Assembly: GCA_023974075.1 (NCBI GenBank)
Contig: JAMFTG010000054.1
Location: 139,001-203,000 of the forward strand
Length of the DNA: 64,000 bases
Source of the DNA: Chaenocephalus aceratus
Lineage: Eukaryota; Chordata; Actinopteri; Perciformes; Channichthyidae
Direction of reading: 5' to 3'
Translations under genes and position numbers: made by a program
Notes under the pieces: generated by a model
What the model was told of the DNA's origin: nothing
The model's input: only the letters and a program-made list of their open reading frames with translations
The model's database searches: none
Shown here: positions 12,012 through 25,217 of the stretch, in pieces
How the letters are laid out: every line of letters starts with the position of its first letter
How positions within the stretch are numbered: position 1 is the stretch's first letter

Positions 12012-13902
12012 CTATAGGTTGGTGCTCTTGGTGTCTTTGGCCTGTCGGAGTCCGTACAGCCACTTGATGACTCTGGCGTTCTTCTCGATGACAGAAACTC
12101 CATAAGGAACTCTCGCTGCGGCGTTCCCAGCCTCCTCCTCTTCCTCCTCCACCTCCTCTTCTTCCTCACCGGTACACTCGGACCCCGGAGCGCTGACGCT
12201 GCGGAAACCGAGCCAGGGACACGATGTCGGAGCAGGAGCCGGCGAGCTGCAGGTCGGACGGGTCGACGCCGCACAGGTTGAAGAAACGTTCCATGGAGCA
12301 GCGGTCACTCAGGTCCGATTTGGAGCGGGCGAGGGAGCGGCGCTTCCTGGAGCTGGAGGAGGAGAGGAGGGTGATGGCGGGGGAGGGGGGCGGGGAAGCA
12401 GGGAGGGAGGGGGGGAGGGAGGGGGGGAAGGAGGAGGAGGGGTTTTTACCAGCAGGACATTCAGGTTTATATGCAGCGACGACGGGTTTTCAGAGGCGAG
12501 GCCCGGGGAGTGGTTCTGGTGTGGAAGAGACGCAGGTGGGAGGGGCCTGGGTGGAGGGGAGACTGGGGGTGAAGAGGGAGGGGCTGCAGGGGCTGGAGCA
12601 TGTAGTGGGGGGGTCTGCAGGCAGGAGGCAGGACGTCCACCCTGCGCACCGTCCCTGCAGCCGGAGGAGAACCAGGATCCTCCATAAGGGTCGATACCAA
12701 GGTTTTTAATCTGATTTTAGCCGGACTGGACCAGTCGGGGCGAGGGGGGGGGCACGGACGCTCCTTCTGCTGCTGCGGGCCTGCAGGAGGGGGCGAGAGG
12801 GGGAGGGGGCGAGAGGGGGAGGGGGCGAGAGGGGGAGGGGATGGTGAGTTAAAGGAGCAAGGAAATTATGCTTTTAAAATCGTGCAACCAAAAATGAAAT
12901 GCACTATAAACATTACACTGCATTAGCTGACGCTTTTATCCAAAGAGAGTATAAAAAGCTTAATAAAATAAAGTATAAAAGATTATAAAAACAGAAGAAA
13001 AGCAAAAAGCAAAAAAGTCAATACATTTTTTACAAGAAAATTAATTTAAACAAATAAATAAAACAAAAACACTCACGTTGTTGTGTTGAGTCAGCGGTTT
13101 CCAGCCGGCGCCCTCTCCTCACAGTGCGCCCCCCCCCTCACTGACACTGATCAGGTTTGCTGAGGTGCTGCAGGTCCAGCTGCGCCCCCCCCGGCTTAGT
13201 GTTCGTCTTCCTGGTGGGCCTCATCACCGCAGAGCTCATCAGGGGCCCGTTCCTCACCTCCAGGGGCCCGTTCCTCACCTCCAGGGGCCCGTTCCTCACC
13301 TCCAGGGGCCCCTTCCTCACCTCCAGGGGCCCCTTCCTCACCTCCAGGGGCCCCTTCCTCACCTCCAGGGGCCCGTTCTTCATCTCAAGAGGCCATTTCC
13401 TCAGCTCCAGGGGCCCGTTCTTCATCTCAAGAGGCCACTTCCTCACCTCCAGGGGCCACTTCCTCACCTCCAGGGGCCCCTTCCTCACCTCCAGGGGCCC
13501 GTTCTTCATCTCAAGAGGCCCCTTCCTCAGCTCCAGGACCTCCAGAGGCCATTTCCTCAGCACCAGGGGACCCTTCCTCAGCCCAAGAGGCCCGTTCTTT
13601 ATTTCAAGAGGCCCTTTGCTCACCTCCAGGGGCCCCTTCCTCACCTCCAGGGGCCCCTTCTTCATCTCCAGGGGCCCCTTCCTCTCCTCCAGAGGCTGCG
13701 GTTTACTCAGAGCCCCCTGACTCTTCACGTACTTGGCCTTGTCGGCCTCCAGCCTCTCCACGGCGCTCTGCCTCGGCCCCGCCGCCACGGCCCTCAGCTG
13801 CCGGTAGAAGTCGGGTCCCACCGGCCCCTTCGGCCTCAGGCGGGGGGGGGTCCCCGCTAGAGCCGTCCTCTTCAGCTGCTGTTGGAGCGTCTCCAGAGGC
13901 AT
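12012..13902 (-). CDS. fam110a: FAM110 family protein, closest to FAM110A
   Basis: The start is ATG at 13902, reading '[15 protein letters not shown]'. The family signature '[17 protein letters not shown]' follows at about residues 45-62. Next is a 21-bp coding repeat giving (R/K)KGPLE(V/M/L) many times, then 'AQLDLQHLS'. Further on are '[11 protein letters not shown]' (near 12650), the block '[20 protein letters not shown]' (near 12300), and the C-terminus '[20 protein letters not shown]' ending '[13 protein letters not shown]' with a TAG at 12012-12014. The wording of the C-terminus favours FAM110A over B, C or D. FAM110 proteins are known to associate with the centrosome and mitotic spindle poles. 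Two single-base insertions break frame: an extra base in the AAA run at 13156-13158, after which 'NLISVSEG' would follow, and one at 12205-12207 just after 'SDIVSLARF'. Between about 12785 and 13065 is inserted or intronic sequence: a possible GT donor follows 'caacaac' and a possible acceptor is 'cctcctgcag'. Either the consensus has errors or the gene is damaged. Confidence 0.8.
12785..13065 (-). other. Possible intron or insertion inside fam110a
   Basis: On the minus strand a donor-like 'aacgtgagtg' (near 13063-13072) and an acceptor-like 'ccccctcctgcag' (near 12785) bracket this stretch. It contains a fragment ('gcattagctgacgctttta') of the long-arm element family seen at 3478, and three repeats of a 'gagagggggagggggc' motif. 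FAM110 coding regions are usually uninterrupted, so this may be a repeat insertion that is removed by splicing or that disrupts the gene. Confidence 0.35.
13242..13690 (-). repeat. 21-bp in-frame coding minisatellite in fam110a (about 21 units)
   Basis: The plus-strand unit is 'ggggcccgttcctcacctcc' plus one base. On the coding strand it adds seven residues of the form KGPLEVR. Variant units carry EM, EL or EI and RKW in place of RKG. One partial unit near 13540 breaks the period but keeps frame. All units stay in the fam110a frame, so the array would add about 150 residues between the family's N-terminal signature and its middle region. Confidence 0.9.
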
Positions 13903-14059
13903 CTTGTTTAAAAGTCCTATCTGTCCTTGAAATAAATCCAGGTTCTGCTGAAGCTGAATGTGTGCGGCGGATCAGCTGCGCTCCATCTCTGAAGATCTAT
14001 AGTCCCCGCATCTCAGAGGGAATCTAGTTCCTGTGGAAAAAAGACACATCAGTCACGAG

Positions 14060-14737
14060 GAAGAATACATCTCCTGCTGATGTTCAGGTGTATATCAGTA
14101 TGTAGTGTCTCTACTTTAAAGAGTCCTCTCCTGCTGATGTTCAGGTGTATATCAGTGTGTAGTGTCTCTACTTTAAAGAGTCCTCTCCTGCTGATGTTCA
14201 GGTGTATATCAGTATGTAGTGTCTCTACTTTAAAGAGTCCTCTCCTGCTGATGTTCAGGTGTATATCAGTATGTAGTGTCTCTACTTTAAAGAGTCCTCT
14301 CCTGCTGATGTTCAGGTGTATATCAGTATGTAGTGTCTCTACTTTAAAGAGTCCTCTCCTGCTCATGTTCAGGTGTATATCAGTATGTAGTGTCTCTACA
14401 TGTCTCCATGCTTTAATGTTCAAAAAGCTCTTTATTTTTCTCATACTGTCTGTGCTGCAGCACCTCTTTTCACCCTCTGTCTGAAACCAGAGCCCAGTCT
14501 GCTCTGATTGGTCAACCACTTAGAGATGTCCCGCCCCTTAGCCTATCACGTACAATGTGTTGCACGGCTAGCCAATAGAAGCACTGGTGTAACATTCGGA
14601 TGTTCCGGAAGTAAACAAAGGAGAAATAAAGGGTTTTACAGGGGAGATTTTAGCCTTTGCAGACCATTGACATGCACCAAAACCAAAACCTAAACAACCC
14701 ACTACAGGAAAGGGACAACCCAATAGGGCCTCTTTAA
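14060..14737. mobile_element. TTAA-type element with 57-bp array, copy 2
   Basis: About six 57-bp units (14066-14398) are followed by the same body as copy 1 ('tttaatgttcaaaaagctct', 'gctgcagcacctcttttcac') and a right end 'caatagggcctctttaa', with TTAA at 14734-14737. It lies about 160 bp upstream of the fam110a start codon. The left terminus is not separable from the array. Confidence 0.7.
14066..14398. repeat. 57-bp minisatellite array 2 (about 6 units)
   Basis: Same unit as array 1, with variants 'atcagtgtgtag' and 'tcctgctcatgtt'. It gives repetitive open frames on both strands that are not genes. Confidence 0.95.
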
Positions 14738-16236
14738 GTATGTCCCAATAACTAGGACTGCATGTCAAAAGCAGTACGCAAAAAACCCAGGACGTTCCAC
14801 TGCAACCGGCCACATTCAAACTCTGCAGAACATATACTTCTCTGGCCGTGCTGACCCACGACCAGCGGGTAAATGAGCAAGAGGCTCAAAGTTCAAGTAC
14901 GCCTAAATTGTATGCATACTGCGTACTGCATACAGTGTGTACTTTGCGAGGGCTGCTGCAATACAAGGAGTGGTTTTGAACGCAGCCTACAAATGGATTT
15001 TACTTCACTATATACTTTAAAAGCTCAATTGAATTTTTTTTTTTCGCAATCATAATGCAGTTATAATCCTCTTGGTTCAAAATACAGATACAAAAGGGCC
15101 GTTTATGTTGAGCACGTCACCAAATATTACTGCGTAGAATATGTTGTTAAGGCAACATAAACTAGAAAATGTTAGCAATAGCATCCAGCTAGCATAGTGC
15201 TAATTAGGAAGTCCTTTCTTAAGAGCAGCTGGGAGTTTGTTATGTACGTTAGGAGCATTTCAGACAGGTTTCTACAGGTGGAAAGGACACTGGTTTGAAG
15301 TAAGGACACCTGAACATATCAAGGCTAACATGCATTGTTTGATATTTTATTTACGCTCAGACATGTCCAGGCATTTTGTGCAGATTGTCCCGGATATAAA
15401 AAGACATTCCTGCCTTGTTTATAGAGGAGGGACAAATCATTCTGCGTGACAAACCTTTAGAGGAAACATGCATTGTTTGCATATTTGTTTTTGCATCGAC
15501 ATGATCAGGAACTGGAAGTGAACAGTGTTATACTTTGTTTAACACTGGCTGTATAAAACAAATCCACTGTCTCATATAGGAACATTTAAAAACGACTTCC
15601 TGTTCAAAGTCAATGCAAACACACAGAGACAAACATACACGGTCATAAAACACTGCGTACCACATGCACACACACACAGACTCACACACATATTGACTTC
15701 AAGGTGCTCTTGTTTACTTGGGCAACACATGTCAATATAATCAGATTGTATCATGTCTGAGAATGTCAAAAGTAAAAGCCCCTCTGATGCAGTTTTAATG
15801 ACAATTTTGTAAATAAAAGTCTCTGCTGGGACAGAGGAAGAACATTATGCATGTCTAGAAACTGGACACGTCATTATAACCTTTACAGCGTTTCGTTTCA
15901 AACTATTTAGCCGACACTTTGATCCAAAGCAATATAACAAAAAGCGTAAATTCAGACGTGCATTAGCTCTCAATAGTCCACACTTTATTTCACATTCTCT
16001 CCGACTAAAGTAATGAATAAATAAAATGTGCGTACCAAAGAGAAGGGTCCCATGAGACTCTTTAAAACACCTTTAACACCAACAGCAAACACCTGCAGCC
16101 AAACACCCTGCAGCCAATCAGCTGCTCTCAAACAATTACTCTCCATCATACACACACACACACACAAAGAGTAACACAGCAAGCAGGAGAAGGCATGTGT
16201 GTGTGTGTGTGTGTTTCTGGACAGCTGTCAACAAGC
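14738..16236. other. Intergenic sequence with short repeats only
   Basis: No gene recognised. It contains a small fragment of the long-arm element family ('tttagccgacactttgatcc', near 15905) and short CA and TG runs near 15665-15690, 16148-16165 and 16196-16215. Confidence 0.5.
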
Positions 16237-16366
16237 TATTGGGCGCATTCACACCGTAGTACTTTTCCCACAAAGGTTCATGAGAACTCTTTAGTTCTCA
16301 TGAACCTTTGTGGCAATGTCGGTCTCCATTGGCCAGCAGCGCGGGTGAGTCATCTAGTGTTTATAT

Positions 16367-17075
16367 TAGGGCCGGGACTTTAACGCGTTAATTAAGATTA
16401 ATTAATTACACAAAAATTAACGCGTTAAAAAAATTAACGCATTTTAATCACACTTATTTTTGCACAGTGGAACGTTTCTCACTGGATGAGTTTCAGGCGT
16501 ACCGATTATACTGGAGCACCAACTAACGTTCATGACTTCAGCATGGGACTTCAAACAACAACAAACCACGGTGAACAATAGTCAAACATGAACGAACAAG
16601 CTGATGAGACCGCTTTGGTCGGCCCCGTGGATGGGACATTTTGTTTTAAAAAACGGACGGATGGAAGCGTCGATAAGAGCACGGCTGTGTGCAAATTATG
16701 CAAAAAGGAATTTGCATATCACCGCAGCACATCAAGCCTAAAGTATCACCTAAATGCAAAGCATGGAGCAGCTAGCGTGGACGTTAGCCCGACTCCGAGT
16801 GCAAGGAACCACACCCTGACCCAACCCACACTCAACCAGACGACTGGTTTCAGGGCCAGGATAAGTAAGTCCACGTCTGAGAGAATAACCAGCTCCCTGG
16901 CTCACTGGACTGCACTCGACTGTCGACCACCTGGAGTCACATCCATGTGGAAACTGCTTCTCACTGTTCTCAGGTCAAATATGTATATTTGATTAAAAAT
17001 GCGATTAATTTCGATTAATTAATTACAAAGCCTCTAATTAATTAGATTAATTTTTTTAATCGAGTCCCAGCTCTA
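16367..17075 (+). mobile_element. 709-bp hAT element with BED-finger ORF, copy 2
   Basis: The ends are 'tagggccgggact' and 'agtcccagctcta', flanked by a perfect 8-bp duplication 'gtttatat' at 16359-16366 and 17076-17083. Both subterminal regions are rich in 'taattaattac'-like and 'acgcgttaa' motifs. It is nested in the element at 16242-17588 and encodes only the small ORF at 16588-16992. Confidence 0.92.
16588..16992 (+). CDS. BED-type zinc finger protein of a hAT element
   Basis: An intact 134-residue frame starts 'MNEQADETALVGPVDGTFCF'. The finger spans about residues 30-60: 'CKLCKKEF' supplies the cysteine pair and 'SSLKYHLNAKH' the histidine pair. A threonine- and asparagine-rich linker follows ('RNHTLTQPTLNQTTGF'). 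The frame ends shortly after 'GFRARISKSTSERITSSLA', where a full-length relative would continue into the transposase. BED fingers bind transposon ends. A finger-only product could in principle occupy those ends, but expression is unknown. Confidence 0.6.
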   Translation: MNEQADETALVGPVDGTFCFKKRTDGSVDKSTAVCKLCKKEFAYHRSTSSLKYHLNAKHGAASVDVSPTPSARNHTLTQPTLNQTTGFRARISKSTSERITSSLAHWTALDCRPPGVTSMWKLLLTVLRSNMYI

Positions 17076-17607
17076 GTTTATATATATCTATGGCAAAACC
17101 ACTTCACGGCGTATACTGCCGCCCAAAGTCCCCGGCCGGAAGTCCCCGGCCGGAAGTCCCCGGAGTTGGGGACTGGCTTCCGAGTAAATCGCCAGAACGC
17201 CGACACCTCCTCATCTCCAACGCTCCCATGTTTTCTCATGTGTTGCCATAAGTTAGTCTCTCTGCGTTTCTGCGCTGGGCTAATGCTAATGCTAATAATG
17301 CTAATGCTAATAATGCTAATGCTAATAATGCTAATGCGGGGATAATAAAATGGCGGCTTCACAAAACTTTTTGGGAGTTTGACGGGGCGTGGTTTGCAAT
17401 CCGCCCAGCCAATCAGACACAGGAACCTTGTTCTCCCACGAAAGTCCCTGCTCTCTAGCAGGGACTGAAAAGGTTCTCATGAACTAATTTTAGTACCGGC
17501 TCTTCTTGGTGTGAACGCGACAAAAGAGTTCTCATGAACTAAATTCTCATGAACCTTTGTGGGAAATGTACTGCGGTGTGAATGCGCCTATTGTGTATCG
17601 TCTAGAG

Positions 17608-18197
17608 CAGGGGTTCCAAACCTTTTTACACACTATTGGAGTGACTTTGATGGTTATCGGACTCAGGATTAATTCATTTAGATTCCCGCTGAATGAAGAA
17701 ATTAAAGGACGGCGCAAGTGGAAACAATTCACAAAGGAATTAAACTGTTTAAAACACATGCTCAAAGTAAGCGGATTTTGCCGATGTGTTTATGTGGATT
17801 CAAAAATCGTAAATAATCTACAAAATGGAGGAGACCGATCTGATCGGAGCAAACTGTGACAAATAATCCAACTGAAACCGGCACGGACAATGACTATTTT
17901 AAAAATGCGCTTATCCAGAAAAGCCTGGTTTGGACACTTTACGCACAGAAGGAACATTTCTATTAAAGAAAGAATTATACATTTCTGTCTTTTTATGCCT
18001 TTAATATTAACTTGAATTTGTATTCAAATTAATTATTTTGTATTGTAATGTAGAGACAAGGCTTTTAGTGACAATCATGTATTGCGTTACAATTATATGT
18101 AAAAAAAAAAAAAAAAGTCTAAATATGATATTTGGCCTCAAATCATCCGAGGCCTGGCGCCCCTCTACGATCTTTGGCACACAGTTGGGAACCACTG
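17608..18197. mobile_element. 590-bp hAT MITE
   Basis: It starts 'caggggttccaaacc' and ends 'gttgggaaccactg', the standard form of one vertebrate hAT group, between perfect copies of 'gtctagag' (17600-17607 and 18198-18205). Non-coding. Confidence 0.92.
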
Positions 18198-18229
18198 GTC
18201 TAGAGGCAATGCAGATAACACACAGAAAC

Positions 18230-18230
<1 letters not shown>

Positions 18231-18281
<51 letters not shown>
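18231..18281. repeat. (CA)n microsatellite
   Basis: Uninterrupted CA dinucleotide run of about 50 bp, just outside the hAT element at 17608-18197. Confidence 0.95.
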
Positions 18282-18367
18282 CTGCTGAGGGAACAATTGG
18301 TTCCTCGTGTTTGAATACAGCAGACAGTTGCCTGGGCTTGCAGCAGCTTCTTCCTGAACTACAATCA

Positions 18368-19040
18368 CAATAAGTAACTAAGTACATTTACTAAAGTACT
18401 TTAAGCTACTTAATTAAACATTTGAGGAACTTGTATTTGAGTATTTCCATGTTATGCTTCCCTATGTCTACTCCACTCACATTTAGAATGTACATTTGAC
18501 TTCAGCACATTTATTCGACAACAATGGTTACTTTGCAGGATCCAATTATTAATTTCAAAATGTATTTAAATAAAAACTCGATGGATTACCATACCCGAAA
18601 GTTAAAGTTAGATCCCTATACTGAATTACAAAATAAAAAAGATGAACAATATATAATATATAACTGTGAAATGGGCCCTGTGAATAATAAGTACATTTAC
18701 ATTTCAATATGTTTTAACCAAATACATCAATATCAAATCAATGTAATGTTTGATCCATAAGTACTGTGATTAAAGACAATAATAAGATGTCCTTTGGTGC
18801 ATTCAGAAAAGGACATCAGTTTCCTGTAACGCAGCTTCTAAAACCAGGAAGGTGCTAATGCAATAATTCAATATCAGAACATGTTGAGACGTATAAATAC
18901 CATGTGACAATATCGATATAGAATATATATATACTGTCCAGCTGTTATTAGGTACACTTAGTTTTACTTTTACTTCAAATACATGCAGTACTTTTACTCA
19001 TAACAAAGTATTTCCACATGCTGTATTACTATTTGAATAC
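18368..19040. mobile_element. Inverted-repeat element rich in aagtact words
   Basis: The left side reads 'aagtaactaagtacatttac' and the right side, near 18990-19030, has 'gcagtacttttactcat' and 'acaaagtatttccacatgct' in inverted sense. A relative with the same vocabulary lies at about 61680-62160. Ends are diffuse and no target duplication was found. Confidence 0.45.
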
Positions 19041-19283
19041 TAGAAATCTAAGGACGTCCTCCCCCCTCTTTCTAAAGTCACAACGACCAAGTTCAGCTCG
19101 GCATCCCTCTTTGAAATGCGAAGGTCGCCACGATGAACTTGATTTGAAAGGTGTGTTTTAAGGTCGTGTGTGGTTAGAAAAAGTCAGCATATGCCAGTCA
19201 CATTCTCCACATATTTCCCTTCCAGTCTGAGCCAAACGCTTGCTGATAGAAGACTCTCTTATACCTGCCCTCCCCACAAACAA

Positions 19284-21048
<1,765 letters not shown>

Positions 21049-22318
21049 AGGCTTGTTTGAGACACATTGCGGCTCGCCTCGAAAGTAGACGAGAGTAGCC
21101 GATCGCAGCCGGGGGAGGTGTCAAAAAGCTCATCTTAAGTCGGACAGCTCGGACTCGGAGTCGGCTTGACTGGCTGGGTTTGCAATGGCGGAAATTGATT
21201 TAATCTTGCCATTTTAAATGATGTATTCAATAAATAAGGTTAAACCAAATCATTACATTACAATAGATTTTATTTTAATGATTTGGTTTAACTTAAAGAG
21301 AAACGTTATTGTTATTGCACATATTACAGGTACTGAGACAACGAAATGCAGTTTAGCTTCTAACCAGGTGCAACAAGCAGTGAAGTGGAAAGTAATGTAC
21401 ACAATCTACAGAATAACATATAGAATGAATTGAATGATGAATAAACAGTGTGTATGAATACACTAGATATCAGCCTGTGAGCAGTATGAACAGTGTGTAT
21501 GAATACACTAGATATCAGCCTGTGAGCAGTATGAACAGTGTGTATGAATACACTAGATATCAGCCTGTGAGCAGTATGAACAGTGTGTATTAATACACTA
21601 GATATCAGCCTGTGAGCAGTATGAACAGTGTGTATGAATACACTAGATATCAGCCTGTGAGCAGTATGAACAGTGTGTATGAATACACTAGATATCAGCC
21701 TGTGAGCAGTATGAACAGTGTGTATGAATACACTAGATATCAGCCTGTGAGCAGTATGAACAGTGGGTATGAATACACTAGATATCAGTCCTGTGAGCAG
21801 TATGAACAGTGTGTATGAATACACTAGATATCAGCCTGTGAGCAGTATGAACAGTGTGTATGAATATGCTAAGATATATAAAGTATGAAACGGTAAGCAG
21901 TATAGTATAAAATATATAGATATTAATTTCATGATGATAAACATTGTGGAACAATGATGAAAAATGTGAATGGAAGTGGCGACGTAAAACTGACACAAAA
22001 CAACAAACTGTTGCCAGCCAATTGGAGAGTTTCTTCAGCAGCACGTGGTACAAACCACCAATGAGCGCTCAGCTCGAGATACCAGCGAGCCGTTTCCCAT
22101 CAAGCATTTCGCTTCCGCAGCTCGTGGAGAGCAACTGCGCCAACTCGCCTCGCTCTCAAGGCTGCGGGCGTCTTTGTCCCGCGAGATTTCAAAGTCTCAT
22201 GTGGGCGAGCCTCCAGAGCAAGTCGGACAAAATGACTAACCATCATGCAACGCACTAGCAAGACGTTGATCGCAACTGCGCAGGTCTGCGCAGGTCTTGC
22301 TTGTCTCAAACAAGCCTA
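21049..22318. mobile_element. 1.27-kb inverted-repeat element with internal minisatellite
   Basis: A perfect 16-bp inverted pair, 'taggcttgtttgagac' at 21049 and 'gtctcaaacaagccta' ending at 22318, bounds it. GC-rich flanks inside both ends ('cggctcgcctcgaaagtaga' and 'tcgcctcgctctcaaggctg') are loosely complementary. The interior holds the 45-bp array and no transposase. No target duplication was resolved. Confidence 0.65.
21443..21862. repeat. 45-bp minisatellite (about 9 units)
   Basis: The unit contains 'aacagtgtgtatgaatacac', 'tagatatcagcctgtgagc' and 'agtatg'. It includes the internal palindrome 'gtgtat..atacac'. Units differ by one or two bases. Period divisible by three keeps frames open on both strands without coding meaning. 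Confidence 0.95.
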
Positions 22319-22887
22319 GTGCATGCACTGATCTGGCTGCTTCTTGACATGAGAGCCGTTTCCCAGCGGAGTGAAGAAAACACATGAAACTCACGGGAGT
22401 CCCTCCTCAGTTTATACTGTGTTTTGTTTCAATTAATGTTTCATTTAGTTACAAATATGTGATATATCTGTCAAAAATCATTTTCTTCATTTATTGGAAA
22501 CATTTCATGATCGCTTTTTTCGTTTAGCCTATAATTTTAAGAATGGCATTTATCTTTTTTGAGAATGAGTTCTTATTTTTATTTATTTGGGTCTACAACA
22601 GATGATACAAATGTTTGTGTCAGTAAATGTGTACTAACAGAGGCAGGGGTGTCTGTGAAATAACGGGGACAGAGCTAGGCTGCTGTTAGACGATCAGCTG
22701 TGCAGCGTCATCACAAACGGACGTCGCTTCACGTGACGCTCCGGAGGAAAGGACGTCCCATTGCTCTGAAAGCTCATTTCCCTGCTTCTCGTGGTTTCCT
22801 TGCATCTCTCCTTGCTTACCTGGTGGCAGGGACTAGTCGCAGGGAAACGACACAAGTGAGGGACGCAAGGAATCCATTTAACCGAAG
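22319..22887. other. Intergenic, no recognised feature
   Basis: No gene or repeat boundary was recognised in this AT-rich to mixed stretch. Confidence 0.4.
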
Positions 22888-23010
22888 TGTAACTACTCTC
22901 TCTCAATAAGTGATCGGGGCGTCACTCCCCAGCTTAACCAATCACTTCGCTCTATTCTCACAAGCCTATCATAGCGCTCCGCGAACCCTTTTAAATCTGC
23001 TCTCCCCTCT
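22888..23010 (+). repeat. Direct repeat, left copy
   Basis: It begins 'ctactctctctcaataag', continues 'gatcggggcgtcactcccca' and 'cttaaccaatcacttcgctc', and ends 'cttttaaatctgctctcccc'. It has a close partner at 24181-24303 about 1.29 kb away in the same orientation. A CCAAT-like box and a TTTAAA box suggest promoter-like content. Confidence 0.75.
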
Positions 23011-24180
23011 GACAGCTGTCATTTCAGGTGACTCGACGCAACCCTCCTCCCCCCCTTTGTGGCCAGAGAGCTTCAACGAGAAACAGTGACATCTAGTTCA
23101 CTTCAGCCAACTCTATGTGAGCGGCAACATGGAACGATTTTTAGTGACGTTAGAGTGAGACAGCGTTTTCTCTAACTGGACCTCCCTGCATTATAGCAAC
23201 AACAACAACAATAATAATAATAATTAGGAGGGGGGGGGGGCGGCTGTTCTTATGTTCTCTGAGGGGAGACTCACCTTCCCACACTTTGAAAACCCCTGCA
23301 GAATATCAGATTGTATTACATGGTTTAGTTGAATACTCGATTCTGATTGGTCAATTCAGAACACGTGACACGTTGTTAACCCAGAACAGACAGACCGCTG
23401 TCAAGGATTTATTGCCCGTTGTTAAGGACGCTCACATCTGCACAAAGAAGTCCGGTCGATTTAATTGTATACAGTTTGGCCGAAAAGCAAGTTAAATATA
23501 TTTTTTGGTCCCGAACTAGAAAAAGACGTTGACTTGAAAAGCATGATCTGTAATTGTCAAACTGCAAAGGTCTTGTTTGTTGATATGTAATGTGGAAAAA
23601 ATTACACGACAAACAATTAAGACAAATTTAATATCACCATAAAGTTGTCTCTCACAATCATCGACACAGATTATCTGGTCTTTAACCAGAAATAAAACAG
23701 CGACCGACACCAAGGTTATAAAAATAAGTGTTTTTTTCAATATAAGACAACCGCTGCAGGGTTTAATCTGGACTGAACGGCACACTCAGGAGCGCACTTT
23801 AAATCTCCTTTGTGTGAAACTCCATCCCATAATATTTGGCCAGTTAGGTTTCATAGCTGTCATTTACAGTCATATATAAAAGTAGCACATAAGAGCACAG
23901 AGAAGTGGTTACAGTTGGGATAAAAAACAAGATATATTTCATATTTATTTGATGGAGGAGCGAGTTTGCATAATGTCCATCCTCTCTTAATAATTCAAAC
24001 GTTTCCAATAACCATCACTTTTCACAGGTTTCATACACTTGGATACTCTGAAGGTGAAGAAGAGTCGACACTGTGACGGCGCGCATAGAAACATCATAAC
24101 TCAGATCATTCATCAGAATTTCTTCGATTCAAATCTCACATGTGAGTTCAAATGGTTTCTCTATTACTATGTCCATGTCA

Positions 24181-24303
24181 CTACTCTCTCTCCTCTCAAT
24201 AAGGGATCGGGGCGTCACTCCCCAGCTTAACCAATCACTTCGCTCTATTCTCACAAGCCTATCACAGCGCTCCGCTAACCCTTTTAAATCTGCTCTCCCC
24301 CCC
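24181..24303 (+). repeat. Direct repeat, right copy
   Basis: Matches 22888-23010 with an extra 'ctctcc' near its start and a few substitutions. The pair could be remnants of long terminal repeats or two insertions of one element. No retroviral-type ORF lies between them. Confidence 0.75.
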
Positions 24304-25163
24304 CCTTTCACCTCCTGTCCCTCTGAGTCCAGGGTCAAGCTAAGCCCCTCCCCTTCAGACCTAACCCAACCATCCATTCACCAGGGTCTAGACCCCGGGG
24401 GGTTTCATCGGATCGGTTCTCCCCTCCCGAATGATACTCGCCAAATCTCCATTCCGTTCATTTGTGTATTCCTGGCAATTAATATGTGTTCTTACATCAA
24501 AGCCGTCTCCTGATTGAAGCGGCAATGTGACGAGAAGTGGATCAAACCTTGCTAAGGAAAGCCACAAGAATGTTTATCCAAATGTCTCGGATATTCTTCG
24601 GGTACATTTCTGATTTTAAATAACATTTCTAACTTCTCAAATATTTCAGATTTCTCTTCTCGTAAATGTATGACTTGAGTTCTCAAATATTCGTTTTTTT
24701 TGGTCTTATAATTATAACTTAAATTCTCACATAGATTCAGAATTTTCTTTTCATAAATGTATTGCTTCAAATCTCAAGTATGTCATATTTTTTCTCGTAC
24801 ATTTCTGGTTCTCGTATATTTGTGTCTGAATAATCGTGGAAAATATTAGATATTTCTCAGAAATGTTGAGTATTTTCTTGGATTATTCCCCCTCCCCTGA
24901 CTCCATTTTGTATTGCTTTTCACCTACACTGACCCTAATCCGCCATTATGTGATTCTGTTAAATGAAAGGACTCGACTCGCCCGAGGTGTATTGTGCTTC
25001 CTCTTGATAAGTAGTGTGTGTGACCACCTTTGTTATTAAAGTCTGCAGGTCTTGTATCATCATGAACCGTCTGAATGCAGAGTGATGAGAGGCTTCAGTT
25101 CTCTCTGCACCATCATTTAACTTTGGTGTGACGTTAGATAGATCCTGTATTGATCCCAAATTA

Positions 25164-25217
25164 GGAAATGATGTGAGTGTATGGTCTGTGAATGATGGAA
25201 GTGTATGGTCTGTGAAA
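25164..25217. repeat. 24-bp minisatellite, left part (split by a LINE)
   Basis: Two units of 'atgatgtgagtgtatggtct' plus 'gtga'. The remaining units are at 26567-26614 on the other side of the LINE insertion. Confidence 0.85.

Larger units (their letters stand above)
16242..17588. mobile_element. 1.35-kb inverted-repeat DNA element with 5-bp target duplication
   Basis: The left end 'ggcgcattcacaccgtagta' and the right end 'actgcggtgtgaatgcgcc' are inverted, and the match extends inward through 'cacaaaggttcatgag'. 'tattg' flanks both sides (16237-16241 and 17589-17593). The interior includes the nested hAT copy at 16367-17075 and a (TAATGC)n tract at 17278-17336. No transposase is visible. 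Confidence 0.8.

Noticed and set aside
13157..13860. Plus-strand frames of 187 and 231 residues opposite fam110a
   Set aside because: They mirror the 21-bp coding minisatellite. The minus strand carries the family signatures before and after the repeat.
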